From: Natronospirillum operosum
GTDB taxonomy: Bacteria > Pseudomonadota > Gammaproteobacteria > Pseudomonadales > Natronospirillaceae
NCBI RefSeq assembly: GCF_004768465.1
Contig: NZ_SRMF01000001.1
Coordinates: 354,851-418,850, forward strand
Reading direction: 5' to 3'
DNA length: 64,000 nt
Of the stretch, positions 34,339 to 42,638 are shown piece by piece. Below the pieces are notes generated by a model. It searched no databases. It had not been told where the DNA came from and saw nothing but the letters and a program-made list of their open reading frames with translations. Each line of letters opens with the position of its first letter. Positions within the stretch are counted from its first letter, which is position 1. The position numbers were made by a program, and so were the translations under genes.

Positions 34339-34370
34339 ACCGGATGCAGACAAGCTGCCGGCGAGGTTAC

Positions 34371-35393
34371 TCAGAGAGTGGCGCGTTCCACCAGAGAGCA
34401 GGGGAACAGCAGTTTGCGCAGCGGCAGATCATCGCCTTCACTGATGCGCTGGCCGAGGATGTCCACTGTTTGCTTGACCATGTCCTGCAGCGGCTGGCGG
34501 ATCGTGGTCAACTGATAACTGTCGGCAGTGGCCAACTCTATATCGTCGAAACCCATGATGCCGAGATCGCCCGGAATGCTCAGGCCCAGCCGATAGCGGG
34601 CCACATCCATGGTACCAAAGGCCAGCAGATCATTGGCACAGAACACGCCATCCAGATTCGGGTGGCTGGTCAGCAGAGATTCTGCAGCAGCCCGTCCGGC
34701 GTCATAGGTATATGCACTGGCATTGATGGTGCCCAGCAGAGTCAGACCCGACTCCTCCAGAGCTTGACGAAAGCCCTTCTCACGAAAGTAGGCCGTTGAG
34801 GTGGCCGCCGGGCCGCCAATGTAACCGAGCTGGCGGTAGCCGCGTTCAATGAAGGCCCGCGCCGCCAGGCGACCGCCAGCTTCATTGTCGGCACAGACCA
34901 CATTGACGCGAGTGCGCCGGGGCTGGCGGGCAAACGCCACCAGGGGAATGCCCTGGCGGCTGCACTGATCCACCAGTGGCTGTGACATGGCCGCCGCTGC
35001 GATGACCATGCCGTCCACACCGTATTGCATGACCTGCCGGGCCGACTCCACCACATCGTCACCGCGCGAGACATTGAACACCAGCGCACGCAGACCCCGG
35101 CTCTGCAGGTGAGTGGTAAACAGATCCAGTGCCGTCAGGTACAGGGGGTTGTGGAAATTGGCCAGAATGATACCGACCAGAGCCGTGCGCTGTGTCATCA
35201 GACTGCGCGCCATGACATTGGGTCGGTAGTCCAGCTTCTCGGCGGCCGACAATACCTTTTCGCGCATTCTGGCCGATACGCTGGCGCCCGGCGTGAAAAC
35301 CCGGGATACCGCCGAGATCGACACCCCGGCCTCCCGGGCCACATCGCTGGCGGTGACACGTTGCGCGCGGGCATTCTTTTCGATCTCGGTCAT
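34371..35393 (-). CDS. LacI-family transcriptional regulator of the importer region
   Basis: A 340-residue regulator. Helix-turn-helix TASDVAREAGVSISAVSRVF, hinge VLSAAEKLDYRPNVMARSL, and a sugar-binding-protein-like sensor (LVGIILANFHNPLYL, VDGMVIAAAAMSQPL, GFDDIELATADSYQLTT). ATG 35393 is preceded by AGCAGGA; an upstream in-frame codon would add 22 residues outside the family's usual start. Upstream lies a 38-bp perfect palindrome with TTGCAA cores, so it probably represses itself and, through the TTGCAA sites at 28349-28438, both the importer and the kinase-phosphatase operons (inference). Confidence 0.9.
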   Translation of the reverse strand: MTEIEKNARAQRVTASDVAREAGVSISAVSRVFTPGASVSARMREKVLSAAEKLDYRPNVMARSLMTQRTALVGIILANFHNPLYLTALDLFTTHLQSRGLRALVFNVSRGDDVVESARQVMQYGVDGMVIAAAAMSQPLVDQCSRQGIPLVAFARQPRRTRVNVVCADNEAGGRLAARAFIERGYRQLGYIGGPAATSTAYFREKGFRQALEESGLTLLGTINASAYTYDAGRAAAESLLTSHPNLDGVFCANDLLAFGTMDVARYRLGLSIPGDLGIMGFDDIELATADSYQLTTIRQPLQDMVKQTVDILGQRISEGDDLPLRKLLFPCSLVERATL

Positions 35394-35452
35394 GCGTGCG
35401 TCCTGCTGTGTCGAGCGCTGCCGGCCTGATGGAGACTCTGCTGCATTGGCCG

Positions 35453-35490
35453 GCAGCAATAATTTGCAAACCTTTGCAAATTATTGCTGC
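35453..35490. promoter_or_regulatory. 38-bp perfect inverted repeat, LacI-type operator
   Basis: Two 18-base arms (GCAGCAATAATTTGCAAA and its exact complement) flank a central CC. The core TTTGCAAA-cc-TTTGCAAA shares TTGCAA half-sites with the palindrome at 28349-28364. It sits 60 bases upstream of the LacI gene and 15 bases after the stop of the phosphatase gene. As RNA it could also fold as a hairpin, but there is no T run. Confidence 0.8.
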
Positions 35491-35504
35491 TAAGTCCTCG
35501 GACG

Positions 35505-36338
35505 TCAAATGCCGCGCAGTTCTCCCATGATGTCCCAGACATTGGGTGCCGCAGCAATGGCCGGTCCGGGGCGCCCCAGGTCCGCACCCTGGCTGCGCTC
35601 CAGGGTGCGCCCTCCGGCTTCCTGCACCAGCAGTTCACCGGCCCAGCTGTCCCAGGGGTGCACGAGTGGTTCGTACATGCCCAGCAGGCGACCGGAGGCC
35701 ACATAGGCGAGGCAAAGAGCGCAGGAGCCCAGACGACAGTACATGACGCCATCATTGACCAGGCGCTCTATCATGCGGGCCGATGTGGCACCGCCCAGCT
35801 TGACTGAGCTGCTCACGGCAACCAGACCTGAACTCAGGTCGGCAGTCGGGTCCACCTGAATGGGGTGACCGTTCAATGTGGCACCCTGGCCTCTGATGGC
35901 CGCAAAAAGTTCTCCACTGACCGGTTCGAAGACAACGGCCAGCAGCGTTTCACTGCCAATGGCCAGGCCTATCACCACTGCCCACTGAGGAATTCCCTTG
36001 AGAAAGAAAGTGGTCCCGTCTATGGGGTCCACCAGCCACATCAGCTGGTCATCTTCCAGGCTATTCAGGCCGTATTCTTCACCCAGAATGGTGTCTTCCG
36101 GGTAGTGGGACTGAAGTTGCCTGCGAATGAACCGTTCAACCTCAAGATCTGCCTGGGTGACCCAGTCCTGAGCGCCCTTGGTCTGAATATCGAGAGTGGC
36201 ACCCTTGTTGAAATAGTTCAGCGCCAGCTCACCGGCTGCGCGCGCAATGTTGGAAGCCTGGACCAGTCTGGCCTGCAACGCCTGGTCAGACAGTCTCTGC
36301 ATCTGACCGGTTGCTGTGGTTGTGCCCTCTTGTTTCAT
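35505..36338 (-). CDS. inositol monophosphatase family protein, copy 2
   Basis: A 277-residue paralogue of the phosphatase at 26860-27687. It has GEEYG, DPIDGTTFFLKG and HPWDSWAGELLVQEAGG with the same altered WDSWAG motif. The N-terminal two thirds differ clearly between copies, whereas about 140 bp near the 3' end differ at only some eight positions. The gene lies between the LacI regulator and the two-component sensor operon, all on the minus strand. It probably dephosphorylates an imported or intermediate sugar/cyclitol phosphate (inference). ATG has AGGAGAT. Confidence 0.88.
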   Translation of the reverse strand: MKQEGTTTATGQMQRLSDQALQARLVQASNIARAAGELALNYFNKGATLDIQTKGAQDWVTQADLEVERFIRRQLQSHYPEDTILGEEYGLNSLEDDQLMWLVDPIDGTTFFLKGIPQWAVVIGLAIGSETLLAVVFEPVSGELFAAIRGQGATLNGHPIQVDPTADLSSGLVAVSSSVKLGGATSARMIERLVNDGVMYCRLGSCALCLAYVASGRLLGMYEPLVHPWDSWAGELLVQEAGGRTLERSQGADLGRPGPAIAAAPNVWDIMGELRGI

Positions 36339-36370
36339 GAATGGTATCTCCTGGATGGGTTGTCGGCAGC

Positions 36371-37375
36371 TCAGGGCCGTCGCCAGTGCGACAGTATCTG
36401 TTGACGGGCTCTCTCGGTGGAGTAGAACCGGAGGTCATAGTTGATGACGTCCAGCAGAGACCAGTCCTGATAGACGTCTGATCTCTCCGTTGCCTGATTG
36501 GAAAACATCTGGTGGGTTACCTCATTGACCAGGGCATTCTGCGCCGCTGCGGTGAGGCTGTACTCAACGAGACGCTCTACCAGTTCGGTATTTCTGGCGT
36601 CTCGGGTCATGCTGATGGCGGCTATCTCATAGCCTGTGCCTTCACAGGGCGGCGTGATGCTGATCTGATCCTGACCATCAAGAGCACGATAGACATCGTG
36701 TGCAAAACCGATTGTTATTGCGCGCTCCCCGGCCAGAACGCGTTCAACCGGGTCGAAACCACTGGTGGACCGGCCCTCCACATTCAGGCTGATCTCCTGA
36801 ATCAATCTTGTGGCTTCGGCTTCCTCATAGAGGTGCATGATGGTGGCCAGGGCAGTGAATGAAGTGCCGGATGTGCTCGGGTCAGCGATCAGCAACTGGC
36901 CGCGGTATCGAGGGTCACCGAGGTCCGACCAGCAACTGACGGGTTGCAGCGAACTGGGCGCCAGCGCAGCGCGGTTGGTGATCAGTACCAGAGTTCCGGT
37001 ATACAGCCCGACGGACTGATAATCTGACAGCTCCCAGAAGTAGTGCGACCAGCGCAGCTGTTCATGCAGATTGGCGGGTTCGATGGGTTGCAACAGGCCG
37101 GATTGTGCCGCCTGCAGGTGCGCGTCCCCGGTACCGCCCCACCAGAGATCAAATGACTGCTCGCCTGGGTCCGTATAGAGCGCTTGCAGCACCTCGCCGG
37201 AGCTCATGCGGGTCATGTCGACCGAGATGTCGAAGGTGGCTGAAAAGTCTTCTGCCAGCCATTCGCAGACCGCAACAAAGGGGCTGCAGGCAATGCGCAC
37301 ATCAGGCCCTTCGCCATACAGCAGAGAGGATGAAAGCCACAACAGGCCACCGCCGATTACAGATTCAATGCGCAT
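36371..37375 (-). CDS. Fbp/AfuA-type periplasmic binding protein, probable sensor partner of the histidine kinase
   Basis: A 334-residue type 2 solute-binding protein with a signal peptide ending around SLLYG. Features are DVRIACSPFVAVCEWLAEDF, MSSGEVLQAL, DLWWGGTGDAHLQAA and the ligand region GFAHDVY...GTGYE, which matches the His-Asp and Glu positions of the binding protein at 39793-40800. Its start overlaps the end of the histidine kinase gene by 11 bases, so it is made together with the sensor and not with the permease. This is how PgtC and UhpC-like accessory receptors are organised. It probably reports the ligand to the kinase (inference). Confidence 0.8.
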   Translation of the reverse strand: MRIESVIGGGLLWLSSSLLYGEGPDVRIACSPFVAVCEWLAEDFSATFDISVDMTRMSSGEVLQALYTDPGEQSFDLWWGGTGDAHLQAAQSGLLQPIEPANLHEQLRWSHYFWELSDYQSVGLYTGTLVLITNRAALAPSSLQPVSCWSDLGDPRYRGQLLIADPSTSGTSFTALATIMHLYEEAEATRLIQEISLNVEGRSTSGFDPVERVLAGERAITIGFAHDVYRALDGQDQISITPPCEGTGYEIAAISMTRDARNTELVERLVEYSLTAAAQNALVNEVTHQMFSNQATERSDVYQDWSLLDVINYDLRFYSTERARQQILSHWRRP

Positions 37376-38855
37376 TGAAGATCATCTCCACTCTGGTGCC
37401 CTTGTTGACAGTGCTCTGAATGGTCAGCGTGCCGCCGCTTTGTCGGGTAAACCCATACACCATGCTCAGGCCAAGCCCCTGGCCCTTGGGGTGGCCATTG
37501 GCAGAAAAGGAATAGAAGGGCTCGAAAACCCGCTTCAGTGCTGCTTTGGGTATGCCACGGCCGTCGTCTTCAACGGCTATGGTGACCTGCTGGTTCTCAT
37601 GCCCTCTCACCTCGATCAGAATGGTGCCGGTGTCGTCGATTGCATTGCGGGCGTTGAGGCACAGGTTGATCAGGCTGCTTTCGAGCAGATTGGGGTCCAC
37701 CTTCAGGAACAGCTCTTCCTCACAAAGATTGAGCCGGATATCGATATGGTCACCACAGGTCAGGATGATGATTTCCTCCAGACCCCTGATCAGCTCGTTG
37801 ACCGAGATGATCTCGGGGCGCAGTTGCTTGCGCCGAGCAAACATCAGCAGCCGGTCAATCATCTGGATGCTTTTCTCTGCCGCATACAGAGCCTTGTCGA
37901 GGGTCCTGCTGCGGCTGTTCAACTGATCTTCGCGCAGCAGATTCAGACTGCCGATCACCACGCTGACCATGTTGCTGATATCGTGTGCTACCTCGCCCGA
38001 CAGCATGCCAAGTGAGTCGAGCCGGCTCTGTTCGTTCATCTGCCCCAGTGCCCGTTGTCGAATATAGGCCGAGTACAACCAGAAGATGACTGCGAGCGTG
38101 ACCAGCAGGAAGAAGGTCAGGACGACAGGGCTGAACCAGTAGTGGTCCTGCAGGCTGATCTGATCCGCACGCAGGTCGGCTGCGGTGCGGGTGGCTTCAT
38201 CGCTCATCGAGCGCAACTGGCGGTCAATCTGCTCCTGATTGACGATCAGGTCTTCCACGGTTTTCAGAATACCGCTGTCTGCGAAGGCGACTCTGGTCCA
38301 CTGATCGGGAGCACTGGACTGTGCATAGAGGGTTCTGATTTCGCGTTCGATCTCGGCGGTCTTGAGCAGGTTCTGAGTACCCAGTGCCTCGGTAAGCAGA
38401 AGCGCAATGCGTTCATCATGACTGTTCTGCAGCAGCATGTTCTGCATGTTGATTTCCAGAATGCTTCTGGAGGCGAGCAGGTCATTCTTTTGCTGTACCA
38501 GTCGCTCAACGCCGGTGATGCCAGCCATCAGAGCCGCAGCACTGCTCTCGTAACTGTTCTGGCCGCCACTGAGTTGCCGCAGTTGGCTGGTGGCAGCCTC
38601 GAGCTCAACCTTGAAGTTCGACAGCTGCACGGCAGCGAGATACTCGGACCGAATCAGTCCGATAGCATCCATCTTTTCCCTGATCTGCAGCAGAGCGTTA
38701 CTGATATTGAGCGCATTGACTGTATATTCGGCGGCCTGCAGTTCTCCTATCCGTCTCTGATGAGCCTCGATACTTATCAATGCAATCACTATGACTGTCA
38801 TGAAAAGACCTATCTTCAAGGTCTGAACGGCAGGTTTCCACCGTTCTATATTCAC
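37365..38855 (-). CDS. membrane sensor histidine kinase
   Basis: A 496-residue two-component kinase. One membrane helix near the N-terminus (IGLFMTVIVIALISIE), a helical periplasmic sensor of about 210 residues, a second helix (VVLTFFLLVTLAVIFWLY), then a HisKA domain with the phospho-accepting His in GEVAHDISN, the N box INLCLNARNAID, G1 DDGRGIP and G2 GQGLGLSMVYGF. GTG 38855 sits behind AGGAA overlapping the end of the response regulator gene; TTG 38873 in frame is the alternative. It pairs with the response regulator upstream and the binding protein downstream in one operon. Confidence 0.88.
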   Translation of the reverse strand: MNIERWKPAVQTLKIGLFMTVIVIALISIEAHQRRIGELQAAEYTVNALNISNALLQIREKMDAIGLIRSEYLAAVQLSNFKVELEAATSQLRQLSGGQNSYESSAAALMAGITGVERLVQQKNDLLASRSILEINMQNMLLQNSHDERIALLLTEALGTQNLLKTAEIEREIRTLYAQSSAPDQWTRVAFADSGILKTVEDLIVNQEQIDRQLRSMSDEATRTAADLRADQISLQDHYWFSPVVLTFFLLVTLAVIFWLYSAYIRQRALGQMNEQSRLDSLGMLSGEVAHDISNMVSVVIGSLNLLREDQLNSRSRTLDKALYAAEKSIQMIDRLLMFARRKQLRPEIISVNELIRGLEEIIILTCGDHIDIRLNLCEEELFLKVDPNLLESSLINLCLNARNAIDDTGTILIEVRGHENQQVTIAVEDDGRGIPKAALKRVFEPFYSFSANGHPKGQGLGLSMVYGFTRQSGGTLTIQSTVNKGTRVEMIFNAH

Positions 38856-38860
38856 TTTTC

Positions 38861-39577
38861 CTAGTCCAGGCAAAATACATACCCTTTGTTTCTGCGTGTT
38901 TGCAGATATTTTGGCATTGACGGTCTGGGCTCTATCTTTCGACGCAGCCTGAGTACCAGTACATCTATATTTCTGAGCAAATGGTTGCTTGATTCCATGT
39001 CCAGTTTTTCTACAATTTCTTCCCGGCTCAATACATTGTTTGATTCAGTTACAAACAATTCCAGCAGGCGATATTCAGTATTGGTCAGCTCTACCGGTCC
39101 GGTTTCATTGTCCACCAGCAGGCGCTTTTCGGCATTGAGATGGAACTGACCGAATGCAAGGTACCGACCAGCAGGCCTTGCCGCATCATCGCCGGATGAA
39201 TCATGGTCGGTCTGGTGGCGCCGCAAGACAGCGCGAATGCGCGCCAGCATCAAACGCGGGTTGACCGGCTTTTCAATGTAGTCGTCCAGGACACTCTCCA
39301 GGCCGACTATCTTCTCGATATCGTCCGTGATGGCAGACACCATGATGGCGGGAACTGCAAAGCGCTGCGTCAGATCCCGAGCCAACTCCAAACCGCTTTC
39401 GGACTCCAGCCGGAGATCGACCAGAAGAAGGTCAATACAGTTGTCCTGAAGGATAGTCAGGGCCATGGCTCCATGTTCTGCTGTATATATAGTGAATTCA
39501 TAATCAGACAGGTATCCGCTGATAAAATCAAGGGTATCTCTGTCATCATCAATCACCAAAATTTTCTTTTTGTCCAT
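38861..39577 (-). CDS. OmpR-family response regulator
   Basis: A 238-residue two-component regulator. The receiver domain has acidic pocket DDD at residues 10-12, phospho-acceptor Asp54 in LLLVDLRL, and Lys near 104 (EKPVNPR). The winged helix covers about 135-238 (TEYRLLELFVTESNNVLSRE, then RNIDVLVLRLRRKI). It is divergent from the Fbp-type importer operon, which it very probably controls through the repeats at 39637-39702. ATG 39577 or the in-frame ATG 39589 could be the start; neither has a good ribosome site. Confidence 0.88.
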   Translation of the reverse strand: MDKKKILVIDDDRDTLDFISGYLSDYEFTIYTAEHGAMALTILQDNCIDLLLVDLRLESESGLELARDLTQRFAVPAIMVSAITDDIEKIVGLESVLDDYIEKPVNPRLMLARIRAVLRRHQTDHDSSGDDAARPAGRYLAFGQFHLNAEKRLLVDNETGPVELTNTEYRLLELFVTESNNVLSREEIVEKLDMESSNHLLRNIDVLVLRLRRKIEPRPSMPKYLQTRRNKGYVFCLD

Positions 39578-39636
39578 TGTTAGTCTCATTTGTTATTTTT
39601 TTAACAGAAGTAACTTCATGGGTTTTGGTGTTACTA

Positions 39637-39702
39637 ATGTTTCATATATTTCAGTTTATGTTTCATGCTGGGCACTCCGATAATATATTAGAACAATTCT
39701 AA
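39637..39702. promoter_or_regulatory. direct repeats and palindrome in the regulator/importer divergent region
   Basis: ATGTTTCAT occurs at 39637-39645 and 39658-39666, 21 bp apart (two turns), as expected for an OmpR-type regulator dimer pair. TTAGAA-caa-TTCTAA (39688-39702) is a separate 15-bp palindrome nearer the importer. The region is AT-rich. Confidence 0.55.
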
Positions 39703-39792
39703 CATATATTTTATTGCGCCGTCAGTCGTTGTTGGCATTATCAGTGTTGCCCCCAATTGCTATGGGGTCAATACAAAAATAAGGAGAGCGTA

Positions 39793-40800
39793 ATGCTTAA
39801 CAGAGTATGCAAATGTGCTATATCCGCACTGGTTGTGAGTTCAATGCTGGCAACGTCCGCAATGGCTGACCGGTTGACTGTCTACATTGCCTTCCAGGAG
39901 GACCATGCCGTAGAAGCAGTCAGACAGTTCACGCGTGACACCGGTATCAATGTCAACATGGTGCGCATGAGTGCGGGTGAGATTCTGGCGCGAATCCGTG
40001 CCGAATCGAACAATCCGCAGGCCGATGTCTGGTATGGCGGCCCGGCAGATACTTTTGTTGCCGCCGGCAATGAGGGCTTGCTGGCGCCTTATCAGTCGCC
40101 CAATGCCGACGTTATTGATGACACCTTCAAGGATGCAGATCACCTCTGGACCGGGGTTTATGTCGGTGCGCTCGGCTTTGCCAGCAACCGGGATTTTCTG
40201 GCCGCCAATGACATCGAAGCACCACGTACCTGGGAAGACCTGTTGGACCCGGTATTCGAAAATGAAGTGTTGATGGCCCACCCCGGTTCCTCCGGCACGG
40301 CCTATACCGCGCTGTACACAACCCTGCTCGTGAACGGCGGTGAAGATGAAGGCTTTGAATACCTGAAGCGACTGCATCCGCAGGTTCAGCAGTATACGAC
40401 CAGCGGCTCGGCTCCAGGCCGAATGGTCGGCATGAGTGAAGCCGGTGTGGCTGTTCTGTTCGCTCATGACATCATCAAGTTTCAGGAAGAAGGGTTCAGC
40501 AACCTTGAACTGACCATTCCTGAAGATGGCACCGGGTTCGAAATCGGTGCGGTGGCGAAGATCAACGGCGCTCCCAACCCGGATGCCGCCCAGGCATTCA
40601 TTGACTGGACGCTGACTGTCGAGGCGCAGGAACTGGGTCAATCCATCGGGTCCTATCAGAACCTCACCAACCCCAATGCACAGGAACCACCACAGGCGGT
40701 GCAGCTGGATGACATCAATCTTCTCGATTACGACGCCTTCGAGGCCGGCGCCCAGCGCAATCGCCTGCTGCAGCGTTGGGGAGATGAAGTCTACAACTGA
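39793..40800 (+). CDS. Fbp/AfuA-type ABC transporter, periplasmic binding protein
   Basis: A 335-residue solute-binding protein with a Sec signal ending at AMA (residue 26). Family marks are LTVYIAFQEDHAVEA, MVRMSAGEILARI, ADVWYGGPADTFVAAGNEG, HPGSSGTAYTAL and the FAHD...GTGFE region. In AfuA, a relative studied in pathogens, a His-Asp-Glu set at this region holds the sugar of glucose-6-phosphate or fructose-6-phosphate, whereas iron-binding FbpA uses tyrosines; here the ligand region favours an organic phosphate or sugar (inference). AAGGAG precedes ATG 39793. Three hairpins follow the stop. Confidence 0.88.
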   Translation: MLNRVCKCAISALVVSSMLATSAMADRLTVYIAFQEDHAVEAVRQFTRDTGINVNMVRMSAGEILARIRAESNNPQADVWYGGPADTFVAAGNEGLLAPYQSPNADVIDDTFKDADHLWTGVYVGALGFASNRDFLAANDIEAPRTWEDLLDPVFENEVLMAHPGSSGTAYTALYTTLLVNGGEDEGFEYLKRLHPQVQQYTTSGSAPGRMVGMSEAGVAVLFAHDIIKFQEEGFSNLELTIPEDGTGFEIGAVAKINGAPNPDAAQAFIDWTLTVEAQELGQSIGSYQNLTNPNAQEPPQAVQLDDINLLDYDAFEAGAQRNRLLQRWGDEVYN

Positions 40801-40888
40801 GCCTCTGTTCAACTGAGGCAGGTTCAGGCAACCCCGGTTGCCTGGCAGCTTGCGACAAGCTGCCTGGGGGCGGTAGCGCCTACCGCCC
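40801..40888 (+). other. tandem stem-loops between binding-protein and permease genes
   Basis: After the stop come GCCTC...GAGGC (40801-40819), CAGGCAAC-cccg-GTTGCCTG (40825-40844), GGCAGCTT-gcgac-AAGCTGCC (40844-40864) and GGGCGGTAG-cgc-CTACCGCCC (40868-40888). None is followed by a long T run. Such structures commonly protect the abundant binding-protein mRNA and lower permease expression. Confidence 0.72.
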
Positions 40889-40916
40889 TTGTGATTCATT
40901 TTCAGGGTTTAATGCC

Positions 40917-42635
40917 ATGCGTGAAACTATTGTATCCGGACTGCAGAGAGTCTATCGGGAACCTCTGCTGTACCTGACCATTTTACTGGTCGTCGCCTCC
41001 CTGGCGGTCTTCATCGCCTATCCGCTGCTGATGATCACCAAGGCCAGTTTTTTCAATATCCATGATGGGTTTGATCTGACCTCCTATCGGCGCATCCTGG
41101 CTGGCGGGAGTCTGTTGACGTCACTGACCAACTCCTTCCAGTTGGCCTTGATTGCTGCCACATTGTCGACGGTGATCGCCTATCTGTTTGCCTATGTTTT
41201 CGCTTATATGGATGTGCCGTTCAAGAAGCTGTTCAACGGCATAGCCATACTGCCGGTGATATCCCCCCCCTTTGTGATTGCCCTGTCCGCAATTCTGCTG
41301 TTTGGGCGCCAGGGTTTTATCACGCGTGAATTGCTGGGTATCACCAATGCGAATATCTATGGGCTGCAAGGTCTGATACTCGTGCAGACCCTGTCGTTTT
41401 TCCCCATCGCCTTTCTGGTGCTGGCGGGGCTGCTGAAGTCAATCAGCCCGGCGATCGAAGAGGCCAGTGAAAACCTCGGTGCCTCGCGGCTGCAGACCTT
41501 TTTCAAGGTCACGCTGCCGTTGTCGATGTCCGGCATCGCCAATGCGTTCATGCTGGTCTTTATCCAGTCACTGGCCGACTTCGGAAACCCGATTACCATT
41601 GGTGGCGGCTACAGCACCGTTGCCAAGGAGATCTATCTGCAGGCAGTGGGCAGCTATGACATCCAGGCGGGTGCAGCGCTTGCCGTGCTGCTGCTGACCA
41701 TTACTGCGGTCGTCTACGCGATCCAGAAGTACTGGGTCGGCAACCGCTCATATGTCACGGTCACGGGCAAGCCGGGGGCCGGGCGCAGAATGATCAATTC
41801 CGGCTGGCCGAGAACCGTGCTGTTCGGGTTCTGTCTCTTCCTGTCATTTACCGTGGTTCTGTTCTACATCCTGGTGCCTGTCGGCTCATTCATACAGCTG
41901 TGGGGTATCAACTACAGTTTCACTCTGGACCATTACCGCGTGGTGTTCTCTCTGGGGCAGAAAGCCATCAGGGACACGCTGTTTCTGGCCACCATTGCCA
42001 CATTCATTGCCGGCTTCATGGGGATGATTATCGCGTTCCTGTTGGTGCGCAAGAACTTCCTGGGCAAGCGGTTTGTGGAAATGGTCAGCATGCTGTCGAT
42101 TGCAATACCCGGCACCGTACTCGGTATTGCCTATATCATTTCCTTCAACCAGGCCCCCTTGGCGATAACCGGAACGGCCATGATCATCGTGGCGGCGTTT
42201 GTGGTCAGAGCCATACCCGTCGGTATTCGCTCGGGCATTACGTCCCTGCAGCAAATTGATCCATCCATCGAGGAAGCGGCCACCAATCTCGGGGCCAGTC
42301 AATCGAAGGTGTTCTTTGGCATTGTCCTGCCGCTGATCAAGCCGGCGTTCTTCAGCGGGCTGGTGTACAGCTTTGTGAAGAGCATGACCGCCATGAGCGC
42401 CGTCATCTTCCTGGTGTCGGCGCGCTACAACGTCATCACTGCGTCCATTCTCTCGCAGGTTGAATCCGGCCGTATTGGTGTGGCCAGCGCCTATTGCACG
42501 TTGCTGATACTGATCATGATCGCGGCCATGCTGTTCCTGCATCTGGTCGTGTCGCGGATGGGGTCCTACTCCCAGCCGTCGAAAGCCATTCGAACAGTCA
42601 CGGCACAACCTGAACCTCAGACAGTAAAGGTGTGA
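40917..42635 (+). CDS. Fbp/AfuA-type ABC transporter, fused double permease
   Basis: A 572-residue inner-membrane permease made of two homologous halves, each with about six membrane segments and an EAA loop: EEASENLGASRLQTFFKVTL near residue 180 and EEAATNLGASQSKVFFGIVL near 450. This fused form is typical of FbpB, AfuB and related importers. It couples to the ATPase gene three bases downstream. AGGG precedes the ATG. Confidence 0.93.
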   Translation: MRETIVSGLQRVYREPLLYLTILLVVASLAVFIAYPLLMITKASFFNIHDGFDLTSYRRILAGGSLLTSLTNSFQLALIAATLSTVIAYLFAYVFAYMDVPFKKLFNGIAILPVISPPFVIALSAILLFGRQGFITRELLGITNANIYGLQGLILVQTLSFFPIAFLVLAGLLKSISPAIEEASENLGASRLQTFFKVTLPLSMSGIANAFMLVFIQSLADFGNPITIGGGYSTVAKEIYLQAVGSYDIQAGAALAVLLLTITAVVYAIQKYWVGNRSYVTVTGKPGAGRRMINSGWPRTVLFGFCLFLSFTVVLFYILVPVGSFIQLWGINYSFTLDHYRVVFSLGQKAIRDTLFLATIATFIAGFMGMIIAFLLVRKNFLGKRFVEMVSMLSIAIPGTVLGIAYIISFNQAPLAITGTAMIIVAAFVVRAIPVGIRSGITSLQQIDPSIEEAATNLGASQSKVFFGIVLPLIKPAFFSGLVYSFVKSMTAMSAVIFLVSARYNVITASILSQVESGRIGVASAYCTLLILIMIAAMLFLHLVVSRMGSYSQPSKAIRTVTAQPEPQTVKV

Positions 42636-42638
42636 GTT

